Assembly: GCA_905116865.2 (NCBI GenBank)
Contig: CAJHNH020006212.1
Location: forward strand, 151,001 to 215,000
Length of the DNA: 64,000 nt
Direction of reading: 5' to 3'
Source of the DNA: Candidula unifasciata
Taxonomy: Eukaryota; Mollusca; Gastropoda; Stylommatophora; Geomitridae
In this document: piece by piece, positions 50,474 to 61,621 of the stretch
Numbering within the stretch: position 1 is the first letter of the stretch
Layout of the letters: every line of letters starts with the position of its first letter
Made by a program: the position numbers and the translations under genes
The notes under the pieces: generated by a model
Databases searched by the model: none
What the model was told of the DNA's origin: nothing
What the model saw: the letters and a program-made list of their open reading frames with translations, nothing else

Positions 50474-52454
50474 ATGTCTATGGTCCGGTATACTACCAAA
50501 TGTTCACACGCGTCGTTTACCTACTATTCGATCACAGTGGGTCAGGGCCCTGAAGCACATTTCTGTCACCCACGCCTATTCGTACCCCGTGCACAGGCGA
50601 CGGATCAGAATGGGGAAAAGAAGATGCACTCGAGAGGCTTCCCTATACAGTTTGAATTGCCTGGCACTGCCGTATTCGACCACGTTGAACAGACGTGGCC
50701 ATGCTAAGGGGGTGGACATTAGAGTCGGAGACTGATGACACCGACATAACAGGAGCTCAATGCTGGGACAGCTACACCTGGCCCCTGGCGATAGATCAGA
50801 CATCATCTAATCACGATGAAAGTGGGCCGTCAACCGCAAAGCAAGCCAGGCAGCAGAGCTTACCAGAACACCCCGATCACCTGAAGAAGTCGAAGCCGGC
50901 TCAGACTGTAGAGTTTCTCCTGAATCTGCTCAGAAAGCACCCGGAATGTCGCACCATCACATCGCTCCTAGGTAAATATCCAGAGAAGAGCAAGATGTGG
51001 GGCACGATATGTCAAATTGGCCAGAATAGCGGCGGCAGACATACACTGGAGGTGGCACTGTCAATTCTGGATCATGAGTTGGAAGATCAAACGCCGGCAG
51101 ATATCATCTCAAAATTACCGGACACTCTGGAGGGCTATATGACGCCATGGCATAGCCTCGCTTTTTATAATGCTTATATGGAGCAACAGGACAAGAATGC
51201 TCGCTATCTCTACTGTCATGAACACTTTGCTTAACGGCTTTGGCAGAAAGAAAATAGGTGTCTACTGGCACGGGGAAGGCAACTCCGGGAAAACAATGTT
51301 CACAAACAGCTCGTTCCAGTGCGTCCGACAGATTGTTGGTAAAATAACCAAGGACAACTTCCCCTTTCAAGAGTGTGGACACAAAAAAATCATCACCGAG
51401 GAAGAAATAGCCATACACGCCAGCAATATTGATCGTTATAAAGACCTCATGAGCGGAGCTAAAGTCAGCTGTGAGAGAAAAGGGACGACACCGGTGGAGT
51501 GCCGACCATCCATTGTGTTGCTTAACAGCAATATGACGCCAGGTGCCAATCTGGACAGCGCCGCAGCCCGTGTCATATCACTTCGCTTGCACACCGTGGA
51601 GGATCTGAAAACCGTACCAGTTCTTAAAGGCTGCTGCAATCACATACACCCCAAGATGTGGCTAATCGGTAGCAACGTCAGCTCTGATGAACGAGATGCA
51701 GTCATTACCGGGGCTAAGAACTTTGAGTTTGAGAAAGGCCCTGTCATCCCCAAGAGAGCTACCATGAGACCCTTTGTCTACACTGGAAACTGGGATGACA
51801 TCCCGGATGGCTCACGACTCACCAGTGACGAAGATGACGATGCAGATAGTGATGCAACCATACCAATGTCGAAAACCCCCTCCACAGGGCCATCGCCTCT
51901 GAGCACAGCCGCCGCCATTGACGAGTTTGCGTACCAGAATAATTACGGCCCGTCCGCTGAGGAGATGGGACTTACAGCTCGCCAGCGACCGCCAGATGCA
52001 GAGATCCAGCTTGTCAACGCGGATAGCAGACTGCAACAGAAGTCACGGGCCACTAAACGAAAGGTGTATAGCATTTTTCGTGCTTGTGTTAATAGAGAAT
52101 ATAGGAACACTCATCACGTAACAAAACACGCACATAAATCTGGAGATTTTAGATTATACAGTTTTTCATTTACCAGAGGTGATTTGTTTTCTGTTTCAGA
52201 GTGTAACGCCTTCTGGGCGGCGAGAGCAGCCAGGATCGCAAAAAAATCGCGAGACCCGGATTGTATTGTCCTCTAGTTCTGATGAGGAGGAGATGGCCAA
52301 CTTCGCCAAGCGCTTTGCCGTTGACAAAGTACTTTTGGATCAAGCAAACCGAGACAGTGACGATGACGTAATGACACAGGCCAAGCGTCGTCTTCTAAAG
52401 AAAGGAAAGAAACCAGCAGAGAACAGTTCCGACGAAGAGGCCATCCTCCTGTAG
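50474..52454 (+). pseudogene. Endogenous parvovirus-like NS1-type SF3 helicase, left copy (broken)
   Basis: The core has superfamily-3 ATPase motifs: Walker A GEGNSGKT (51,272-51,295), an acidic Walker B region (IITEEE), and motif C ending in LNSN. The FPF..C and GAKV..ERKG spacing fits the NS1 helicase of parvoviruses. A first frame (50,474-50,704) and a second (from the ATG at 50,701) do not join openly. No HUH-nickase motif is visible. A 2-base deletion relative to the right copy shifts the frame near 51,217. After a possible 136-bp intron (52,064-52,199, GT...TTTCAG) an acidic tail (SSSSDEEE, NSSDEEA) ends at 52,454. Probably non-functional as it stands. The exact viral group is uncertain. 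Confidence 0.75.
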
Positions 52455-52707
52455 ATCTGTATTTGAGTCCTTTGCTGCGGGACCCTTAGACGACCAGCGC
52501 AAGGAGAAATTATTACTGGCTATATTATGCATATTTACATTTATTCCATATATTGCTTACTTTTTTTTCGTTTTTGTTCAATAAGATGAAGCAGAAGTCG
52601 CGAGACGTAGAACAAGTATGACCTGAGTGTATAACCGCAGCGAGATTTACTCAGATTGTAATCGTTAATGTTTTGTTACACTGTAACTTCATGTTTGTGA
52701 TGGGTTC

Positions 52708-52763
52708 ATTAAAATTATAAAAACAAAATATATCTCAAAAAAAAAAAAAAAAAAAAAAAAAAA
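52708..52763 (+). promoter_or_regulatory. ATTAAA poly-A signal and genomic poly-A tract
   Basis: ATTAAA (52,708-52,713) is followed 23 bp later by 27 consecutive A (52,737-52,763), 250 bp past the helicase stop. This resembles the 3' end of a reverse-transcribed mRNA. Confidence 0.6.
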
Positions 52764-53673
52764 CACGGGCACATAATTTGTGCCCAATATACCTAATGAC
52801 ACGAATAGATCCCTTGAGCCTTACAAGGCTTAAGTCTTCCTCGTTGCTTCCGGCGTTGTCAGCGTCCTCGTTGTCGTCTTTCCTGTTGACTTCGGCGGGT
52901 CGTCGTCTTCGGCGTCATCGTCGCCTCTAATGTCGTCTTCGTCGTCGACTGCATAACCCAAGGTTTTTACTAACTGCCCCGGCTGCCTCGGACACGATGC
53001 GACTTTAGGAAAACAGGAGACTCGTCGTCTTCCTCCTAATTGGCTCGTCTTCGGCGGTGTCGGCGCGTCGTAGGACAACGTTAGTCACTCGTTCACTAAC
53101 CTCTCTTGGTAAGTCATTAATTAACATTGGTACTATGCGAGTCGCTAAGATGTCTTTTCTGTTGGGGAAACACTGGATGTCTTGGTCCTTTGATACATCT
53201 TGAATCACATAAGATATGACACACATTTTTCACCAGCTGTCCCTGACGACTCGGACACACAGTGGCTTTCAAAAAACACAAGGCAGCTTTTTAGAAGCCA
53301 GAAGGCTACTTCAAGAACCCAGAAGGCATCTTTTTACAAACCAGAAGGTGACTTTAGAAGCCCAGAGGGATACTTTTTAGAAACCCGAGGGTGATGTGTA
53401 GAAAATAAGAGACAACGGTTAGAAACAAGACGGCACCTTTTACGAAATATAAGATGACTTTGACGAAACATTAGGCAACTTTTTTATTCAACATAGGGCG
53501 CCTTTTAGGAAACACAAGACGACTTCACTTATAAAGCCAACTTTTTCTTTTCCCGACTAGCGAAAGGTCGCATACTTAGGAACACATAAACCTTTCTTAC
53601 TCCTATCACTGCTCTCGCTAAACAAGAAACAACACAACAAGTTGTCGTTGCACTGTCGAAACAAACAAAATAA
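52764..53673. other. Unique spacer between the arms
   Basis: 52,830-53,080 is rich in cgtcgtcttc words; its minus strand can encode an acidic peptide (DDEDDIRGDDDAEDDD), not recognised. 53,280-53,560 holds a degenerate ~20-30 bp repeat built on agaagcccagaaggnnactt. No confident gene. Confidence 0.4.
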
Positions 53674-53962
53674 CCTTTTGTCATTGAGCTGGGGAAACTT
53701 GGAAACTGTTCATAGAAGAAGAAGGAGAAGAAGAAGAAGATGAAGAAGAAGAAGAAGAAGAAGAAGAAGAAGAAGAAGAAGAAGAAGAAGAAGAAGAAGA
53801 AGAAGAAGAAGAAGAAGAAGAAGAAGAAGAAGAAGAAGAAGAAGAAGAAGAAAGAAGAAGAAGAAGAAGAAGAAGAAGAAGAAGAAGAAGAAGAAGAAGA
53901 AGAAGAAGAAGAAGAAGAAGAAATGAACAGTTTCCAAGTTTCCCCAGCTCAATGACAAAAGG
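53674..53962. repeat. Perfect 40-bp inverted repeat around a (GAA)n loop
   Basis: 53,674-53,713 is the exact complement of 53,923-53,962 (CCTTTTGTCATTGAGCTGGG...). The 209-bp loop is GAA microsatellite. On a single strand this folds to a long hairpin. Confidence 0.95.
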
Positions 53963-53973
53963 TAATTATTCTT

Positions 53974-55440
53974 TTACACAAACTCGTCAATGGCGGCGGC
54001 TGTGCTCAGGGGCGATGGCCCTGGGGAGGGGGTTTTCGACAGTGGTATGGTTGCATCACTATCTGCATCGTCATCTTCGTCACTGGTGAGTCGTGAGCTA
54101 TCCGGGATGTCATCCCAGTTTCCAGTGTAGACAAAGGGTCTCATGGTAGCTCTCTTGGGGATGACAGGGCCTTTCTCAAACTCAAAGTTCTTAGCCCCGG
54201 TAATGACTGCATCTCGTTCATCAGAGCTGACGTTGCTACCGATTAGCCACATCTTAGGGTGTATGTGATTGTAGCAGCCTTTAAGAACTGGTACGGTTTT
54301 CAGATCCTCCACGGTGTGCAAGCGAAGTGCAAGCGAAGTGATATGACACGGGCTGCGACGCTGTCCAGATTGGCACCTAGTTTCATATTGCTGTTAAGCA
54401 ACACAATGGATGGTCGGCACTCCACCGGTGTCGTCCCTTTTCTCTCACAGCTGACTTTAGCTCCGCTCATGAGGTCTTTATAACGATCAATATTGCTGGC
54501 GTGTATGGCTATTTCTTCCTCGGTGATGATTTTTGTGTGTCCACACTCTTGAAAGGGGAAGTTGTCCTTTGTTATTTTACCAACAATCTGTCGGACGCAC
54601 TGGAACGAGCTGTTTGTGAACATTGTTTTCCCGGAGTTGCCTTCCCCGTGCCAGTAGACACCTATTTTCTTTCTGCCAAAGCCGTTAAGCAAAGTGTTCA
54701 TGGCACAGTAGAGATAGCGAGCATTCTTGTCCTGTTGCTCCATATAAGCATTATAAAAAGCGAGGCTATGCCATGGCGTCATATAGCCCTCCAGAGTGTC
54801 CGGTAATTTTGAGATGATATCTGCCGGCGTTTGATCTTCCATCTCATGATCCAGAATTGACAGTGCCACCTCCAGTGTATGTCTGCCGCCGCTATTCTGG
54901 CCAATTTGACATATCGTGTCCCACATCTTGCTCCTCTCTGGATATTTACCTAGGAGCAATGTGATGGTGCGACATTCCGGGTGCTTTCTGAGCAGATTCA
55001 GGAGAAACTCTACAGTCTGAGCCGGCTTCGTCTTCTTCAGGTGATCGGGGTGTTCTGGTAAGCTCTGCTGCCTGGCTTGCTTTGCGGTTGACGGCCCACT
55101 TTCATCGTGATTAGATGATGTCTGATCTATCGCCAGGGGCCAGGTGTAGCTGTCCCAGCATTGAGCTCCTGTTATGTCGACGGTGCCGTCCACTTCACAA
55201 CAACGTGGTCGAATACGGCAGTGCCAGGCAATTCAAACTGTATAGGGAAGCCTCTCGAGTGCATCTTCTTTTCCCCATTCTGATCCGTCGCCTGTGCACG
55301 GGGTACGAATAGGCGTGGGTGACAGAAATGTGCTTCAGGGCCCTGACCCACTGTGATCGAATAGTAGGTAAACGACGCGTGTGAACATTTGGTAGTATAC
55401 CGGACCATAGACATGATGACAGCCGCTGAAGTAATATGCA
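53974..55440 (-). pseudogene. Endogenous parvovirus-like NS1-type SF3 helicase, right copy (broken)
   Basis: Inverted, near-identical copy of the left gene. The frame 55,193-54,300 is open through the site of the left copy's deletion and includes Walker A (54,647-54,624). An 11-bp direct duplication (cttcgcttgca, near 54,325) then shifts the frame; the next frame continues 54,321-53,974 to the arm edge. The acidic tail is absent because the arm ends there. The first frame (ATG side, 55,420-55,172) differs from the left copy near 55,190. Annotated as broken; no repaired product is given. Confidence 0.75.
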
Positions 55441-55465
55441 AGAGAACAATACGTGGCGTAGCAAT

Positions 55466-55473
55466 CTTATATA
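55466..55473 (-). promoter_or_regulatory. TATA box of the right helicase copy
   Basis: Complement reads TATATAAG, mirror of 50,415-50,422. Confidence 0.55.
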
Positions 55474-56141
55474 CAGCTCGGAGACGGCGGCCGGGCATGA
55501 ATACTTACGAACCGACAAGCGGGTAAGGGCTGGCTTGTAGTAATCTTCACACACACACACACAAAAAAAAACACAAATTCGCTGGGCTTTTATCTACAGG
55601 GATACCCACCAGGTGTTCGACCATTATTTCAAAAACACTAATATGGTTTGAGTCTAACTTGTTTAAGTGGTAATAAAACCAAACTAATATACGGGCGCTT
55701 CAGATAGGTTTTTTTAATAATGTATGTGTCTCGGGGCCTTGCCTGATAAGTTTTTTTTATTAGAAACACATCTGGTTTTCAGAGGTGTGGAATTTGTGGG
55801 GTAAAAATAACTATGGTAGAATATCTTGGGACTCATATCTTCTATTAACCACATCGAACCGGAGGCTTCTATTTCTTGTATCATAGCTACACCATAGGCA
55901 CCACATTATTAACAGCAAATAAAATGCAACTATCTAATAAACTGTTATATGCATGAATTATTTGCCTAATGTATGCCTATTGTACTGTTGCAAATGTTCG
56001 AATGTTTGTCTGTCCTAACTTGAGAAAACAAAAAAGATTTGAAAAGACTAAAACAATAAACAATTATATAAACTGTTATACGTCTCTGCTTTTCGTTTTT
56101 TTTAATCAATGTTGTTTGTTAACTGACAACAGCACCACCAG

Positions 56142-56307
56142 AAGAATAAGAAGAAGAAGAAGAAGAAAAAGAAGAAGAAGAAGAAGAAGAAGAAGAAGAA
56201 GAAGAAGAAGAAGAAGAAGAAGAAGAAGAAGAAGAAGAAGAAGAAGAAGAAGAAGAAGAAGAAGAAGAAGAAGAAGAAGAAGAAGAAGAAGAAGAAGAAA
56301 AAGAAGT
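56142..56307. repeat. (GAA)n microsatellite of the right arm
   Basis: About 55 triplets; counterpart of the TTC tract at 49,256-49,664. Confidence 0.97.
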
Positions 56308-56877
56308 GATGTCTAACCTTATAGCAGGAATACAGAGAGCAATGTATAAACAAGTTTTTCAATAAATCCAACAAGATACGGCTCTGACTGCTAGGAAAAA
56401 AAAATTATTAACCAACTTGAAAAAATATATTAACAAGATTTTATTTCTCGGGTGACAGATGCAAAAAAATAATTAACCAACTTGAAAAAACAATATGACC
56501 CAAATAATTGACCCTTTGAACTTCAGGATTAACACCTGTGTAAGGGATGTGTAAGAGATGTGTAAGGGTGGTGGGAGACTAATGAGAAAATGGTGGGAGA
56601 CTAATGAGAAAGTGGTGAGAGAGTGGCGAGGAGACTGGCGAAGACTGGCGAAGGGTGGCGATCGCCATACGCAAAAATTGGAACGTCTTATACTACTGCT
56701 AATGCAGCTTTCCTGTCCTTTCCTAAGCTGTCAGTGACAATGTCAAAGTTTAGTTACATATTCTAATATTTAGGATTCTTTCATTCCTAATTATTAGTTA
56801 CCACAGACCGACTGAAGAATGCAAAACATAAAATGTTTTTAAATGTTTACTATTCTGTACGAATACTAACTAGACAT

Positions 56878-59806
56878 TCATTCATTCATTCAGTAGCATG
56901 TCCCTCGCGGAACCTCGCTGCCATAACAACCCTCCGGAAAACCTTCCTATCCTGAGCAAGATGTCCTGCGTCTGATAAACCCATCTGGAGATCATCTGCC
57001 ACATCCTGCACCCATCTTCTCCTTGGCCTTCCTCTTCCTCTCTTCCCAGGCATATACCCCTCCATTATTGTTCTCTCTAGACTTCCATGACGTTTCAAGT
57101 GACCAAAATATTTCAATTTTCTTTGTTTTATTGTCTTTACTAGCCAACCCTCTTCAATATTCAGCTCTTGAAGTATGGATGCATTTGTTCTTTTCTTTAC
57201 CCAAGATATTCTTAGAACCTGTCTGTAACATTTATATTCAAATGCATTTATGCGCTGTTCCGCTTGTTTAGTAAGTGTCCAGGTCTCACAGGCGTATGTT
57301 GCAATGGGAAAGATGCATGCTCTTAAAAATCTGACCTTTGTAATTCTATCTGTACAATTCCATAATTTATTCAGTTGTTTTAGTCTTTGAAGAGCAATTG
57401 ATAGTCGCCGTTTAATTTCTTTCATTGTGTCACCATTGTTGGTAACCAGTGACCCAAGATATTCGAAATTTTCCACCACTTCCAATCTTTCCTCATTAAC
57501 ATATATTTCCTTCTCCATGGCAGTTTTGTTTGTATGCATTATCTTTGTTTTTGCTATGTTAAGAAATAAGTTATGATTTTCACTATTTCTTTGGAGTGAG
57601 GTTAATAAGTTTTCTAAACCATTTTGTGATGTTGATAGTAATACTGTATCATCAGCATAACGAATTTCTGGTATTTCATGACCACCGATGTTTAGGGCAT
57701 CATATTTTTCCTTGTTTATATCATCTTTTACATTTCTCATTATATTTTCGGCGTACAGGTTGAACAAATACGGTGACAGCACACATCCCTGACGGACTCC
57801 TTGCTTGATGCCAAACCAGTCTGATGTCTCTCCATCTATTCTGACTGCTGCTTGTTGGTCTTGATAGAGCATTTTAATGAGCTGCACTATATGTGATGGA
57901 AAGCCCATATTCCTCATGATTTCCCAAAGCTTCTGATGTTGTACACAGTCAAATGCTTTTGAATAATCCACAAAACATAAGAACAGGTTTAATTTAAATT
58001 CTCTACACTTCTCTATTATTAAACGCATGTTGAATATATGATCTCTTGTTCCTCTTCCCTGTCTAAATCCAGCCTGAGCTACATTAATCTCTTCTTCCAT
58101 TTTCTTATGCAGTCTTCTCATTATAATTTTTAGTAGAATTTTACTTGCATGACTGATCAGGGCAATAGTTCGATAGTTTGTACATAATTTCAGGTCACCC
58201 TTTTTTGGTATTGGAATGAAGATAGTTCTCTTCCAGTCTTTTGGTCAAATACCATATTTCCATATCTTTTCACATAATGCATGATAGATTTTTATGCTTT
58301 CTTCTCCTCCCGCTTTAATCAATTCAGCTGGTATCTCATCACAGCCAGGTGATTTACCATTTTTCAGGCTCCTTATTGCCCATGAAATTTCATCTAATGA
58401 AGGTTCAGGTTCTGCCTCTACTGTTACTGGTTCATGTATATCATTCATATCCTCACTGTCATTCATATCATACATTCCGCTTCAGTATTCCTGCCATCTT
58501 CCTAGAATTTGTCTAGATTCTGTTAAAGTATTTCCCAACCTGTCACAAATAAGATTTAACTGAGGTTGAAAATTTCTTGTCAATAACTTCATTTCCTTGA
58601 ACATTTCGTAATCTCTTCAATTTTTATGATGCTGCTCTATTTTAATACAGCAATCTTGTACATACTGATTTTTATCCTTTCTTGTGTACTTTCTTATTTC
58701 TCGTGTTAAAAATTTATACTTCATCCTACTGTCATTGGTTTCTCCTTTCTTTTTCAGTTCCCTTCGTTGTTTTATTAGTTCTAACGTGTATGGTGTGATC
58801 CATGGTTTATGTTGCTTAGACCTGGTGGGTATTAAGTCTTTAGCTGCTGTTATCAAGATATCCCTAGCTTGTACCGCCAGTTCATCGGGTGTCATTTCCT
58901 CTTGTACAGACATCAAGACCTCAAAACGGTTCTTCACTTCTACGTTGTATGCATCTGGTATTTGTGTGAGATCAAATCGAAATGGCCTTGGTCCTCGGGT
59001 AAGCTTTTTGAGTTTTAATTTCAGATCTGCTTCTAGTAACTGATGATCTGTATCGCAATCTGCACTTCGCAGGGTTTTTGCAGATGTTATGCTCGATCTC
59101 CATCTTCTTTGTATTAAAATGTAATCTATCTAATTTTTGGTAACACCGTCAGGGGATGTCCATGTGAAAAGCTTTCTAGGGTGTTGTTTATAAAGTGTGT
59201 TAGCTATTGTTAATTCATTTTCTATGCAAAATTCAATCAATTTTTCTCCTGTTTCATTTCTATTACCCAATCCAAATTTTCCTAAAACGTGTCTCTCATT
59301 TTCAGCTCTGCCTGTACCAACTTTAGCATTAAAATCTCCCATTATTATTATTATATCATTCTGATTAATTTTATTTAATGTGTCTTGCAGTATGGCATAA
59401 AAATCTTCACTTTCGCCCTCCTCTGCTGTTGAAGTTGGTGCATATACCTGCATGAAAGTTATGTTTTTTGGACGGCCTTTAAGTCTGATAGTTAGGATTC
59501 TATCACTAACTGGATTATATCCCATAATAGCTTTTGCTGTTGTTTTATCTAAACAAAATGCCACTCCGCTCTGGCCTCTTACATCTCTACCAGAATATAC
59601 GAAAAAGCTTCCATATTCATTGATAAAATGTCCCTTGCCACTCCAACGATGTTCACAAATTCCTAAGATCTGAATATTTAATCTTTCAATCTCATCACAT
59701 ACTACTTTAAGCTTTCCTTCATACAGACTTCTCACATTCCACGTTCCTATTCGCATTCTGTTTCTTAGTCTGACACAGTGGATTTCCTTGGTAACACAGT
59801 CAGGAT
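56878..59806 (-). mobile_element. RTE-clade (BovB-like) LINE, near full length, with 11-bp target-site duplication
   Basis: The single ORF runs 59,7xx to 56,891. Its apurinic endonuclease domain includes MRIGTWNVRSLYEGKL, GICEHRWSGKG, YAPTSTAEE, MGDFNAKVG and TWTSPDG. The RT domain includes SPGCDEIPAELIKAG, AGFRQGRGTRD, DYSKAFDCV, GVRQGCVLSPYLFN and RYADDTVLL (YADD at 57,659-57,648). Premature stops break the ORF near 59,132, 58,616 and 58,244. The 3' end is a (CATT)n tail (56,875-56,892). TAACTAGACAT flanks it (56,867-56,877; 59,807-59,817). It codes for retrotransposition only. Confidence 0.92.
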
Positions 59807-59817
59807 TAACTAGACAT

Positions 59818-60440
59818 AGAAAGATTATAAACTCCGGCCACATCCAAGTCGATAATATGCAAATCAATCGAACGGAAATATATAAGTACTTGGGTGCAAA
59901 CTTAAACTGCTCCAACATGCTGAGAGAAGAAATACAATCTAGAAATAAAGTATACTATGCTCTTCAACAAAGTCAAAGTGTCTGTCTCGCAACACCAAGA
60001 TCAAAATATTTAAAACGCTGATAAGACCAGTCGTTTTATATGGCTCTGAAACTTGAAGCAGAAATAAAAGAGATGAGGCCTTATGACAGGTTTTCGAAAA
60101 CAGTCTTACGACAAATCTTTGGACCCATCAAAGATGCCAACAGCGGGGAATGGAGAGTGAGAAGCAACAATGTAACACATAATCTGTTTAAATCACCATT
60201 GATCACTGGCATCACGAGAGTTTGCAGACTAAAATGGTTGGGGCATATTGAAAGAATGTCAGATGACAGAGAAGTAAAAACTGTATACACCTGAGACAGG
60301 AATGGGCGTAGGCAGACAAAAAAGAAGTTCGAGAGATGATGTCCAGCCAGACCTGCAAACAACTGGTGTCACAAATTGTGAAGAGAAGGCTAGCCAGAGA
60401 GATGAATGGAGTCGAGTCATATATTTCTTAGTAAACCTTA
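59818..60440 (+). mobile_element. Older LINE RT/C-terminal fragment
   Basis: The plus strand encodes INRTEIYKYLGANLNCSNML, then (shifted) KTVLRQIFGPIKDANSGEWR and RLKWLGHIERMSDDREV, the RT thumb and tail of another LINE type. The RTE LINE inserted at its left side. Several frameshifts. Confidence 0.75.
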
Positions 60441-61147
60441 AGGGCGCAGAATGCTAAAGAAGAAGATGACTATTCTGTGCCACTTTATGTGAAATAAAAG
60501 TTCAGCGTACATTCGACATGATAAATGTGTTATTTTAAAAAATTTTTAGATATATTTTATACACTATTCGTATTCGGCCGAATAGCTGGTCCCGCTATTC
60601 GTATTCGGCCGAATAGTGAAAATCACTATTCGGTACAGCCCTAATTAAAACATAACCGACACTGTCTGTCGACTTACACACCTAAGGATTAAACACAATA
60701 TTATTTAGATGACTACTACTACTACCGTCATCTGAAAGTACTGGAGAGTTTTGGGAAATGCTATTCTGGTCTCAAGACACAGTGAAGGGAAAACCCCAAC
60801 AGCACCTCCACGCGGTAGAAGATGGTAAACACACTGCGGTGTGGCCAACGCAGCTATGGGGACCGAGTATCCGCCGGGATAAGTGGACACCTCTGGGCTG
60901 CCCTTTGTTGTTAGCAGGAGCATCACAGAGCAGGGCACTATCTTGCCCTAGCAATCGAAAAGGTCGCAGAAGGCCGAGGACTTAGTCTAAAGCCATGTGG
61001 ATGTGGAAAGCAAAGGGAAACTACCACATTACTATCCCAAGAAACTCATCATGGAAGCTAAAAATGAAACTTAAAGATATGATATTGAGGCTCCCAGGCC
61101 AGGCAGATCACAGACACGAACTTCTGCAAAGGATCTGCTACATTATG

Positions 61148-61186
<39 letters not shown>

Positions 61187-61212
61187 ACTACTGCTGCTGC
61201 TTCTGCTGCTGC
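61148..61212. repeat. Triplet microsatellite (CTA/CTG)n
   Basis: ctactactactactg then ctgctgctgctgctgctg and further mixed triplets. The 60,740-61,140 flank looks repetitive but I recognise no family. Confidence 0.9.
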
Positions 61213-61390
61213 ATGTCACTTATGCTAAAACTACAGTGCTTCGCACTTGGCATTTAAAAAAAAACAAAAAACTTTGCGGTCAATACTCGTACCTTTTTCA
61301 GGTATAAAAACCTTGATTAGATGTAACATCTATTTCCAGAAGGGTAAGTCTATATGGGTTCTCAGACGAGGGGACTAAAGGCTTCGGTAA

Positions 61391-61610
61391 TTTTTGTGTT
61401 TTTTAAATATCTAGAAACCACGAGTTGTCAACTCTTTGGCTCGGTACTATAGATATCGCAACCCTTCCTCCTTGATTCTATAATAGATACCGTAAATCTG
61501 GCAGAAATGTGGCTTTTCTGCCTACCCTAGGGCGTGAACCCGGACCACAAGGAGTTATATACCCGGTCGCCGCGCAGTCAGGTTTAACCAACTGAACTAG
61601 CGAGCCGGAC
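61391..61610 (-). mobile_element. tRNA-derived SINE (family 1), second copy
   Basis: Minus-strand box A (61,588-61,599) and box B GGTCCGGGTTC (61,536-61,546). Target-site duplication GGCTTCGGTAA at 61,380-61,390 and 61,611-61,621. Close match to 35,665-35,890 along its length. Confidence 0.9.
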
Positions 61611-61621
61611 GGCTTCGGTAA

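Larger units (their letters stand above)
48866..51946 (+). repeat. Left arm of a ~3-kb inverted duplication
   Basis: Matches the complement of 53,962-56,712 base for base over long stretches: from GAAAGCT at the outer edge, through the TTC microsatellite and helicase gene, to AATAATTAC at the inner edge. Arms differ by microsatellite length and small indels. The central 2,015 bp are unique. Confidence 0.93.
53962..56712 (-). repeat. Right arm of the inverted duplication
   Basis: Complement of 48,866-51,946. Shorter mainly because its GAA tract is about 165 bp against about 410 bp on the left and because of an indel near 55,900-56,090. The inner edge coincides with the end of a 40-bp hairpin stem. 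Confidence 0.93.
48686..60643. mobile_element. 11,958-bp hAT-like composite transposon with 8-bp target-site duplication
   Basis: Left end TAGGGCTGTACCGAATA (48,686) and right end TATTCGGTACAGCCCTA (to 60,643) are perfect 17-bp inverted repeats. ATTAAAAC lies immediately outside both (48,678-48,685; 60,644-60,651). An 8-bp duplication is the hAT hallmark. About 100-130 bp of subterminal DNA at each end is filled with CGAATA words in both orientations. No hAT transposase is visible, so it is non-autonomous. The interior holds an inverted duplication with SF3 helicase genes, an RTE LINE and an older LINE fragment. Confidence 0.88.

Noticed and set aside
50474..50735. HUH nickase domain upstream of the SF3 helicase
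   Set aside because: Looked for a paired-histidine motif and downstream Tyr in all frames of both copies and saw none that was convincing.
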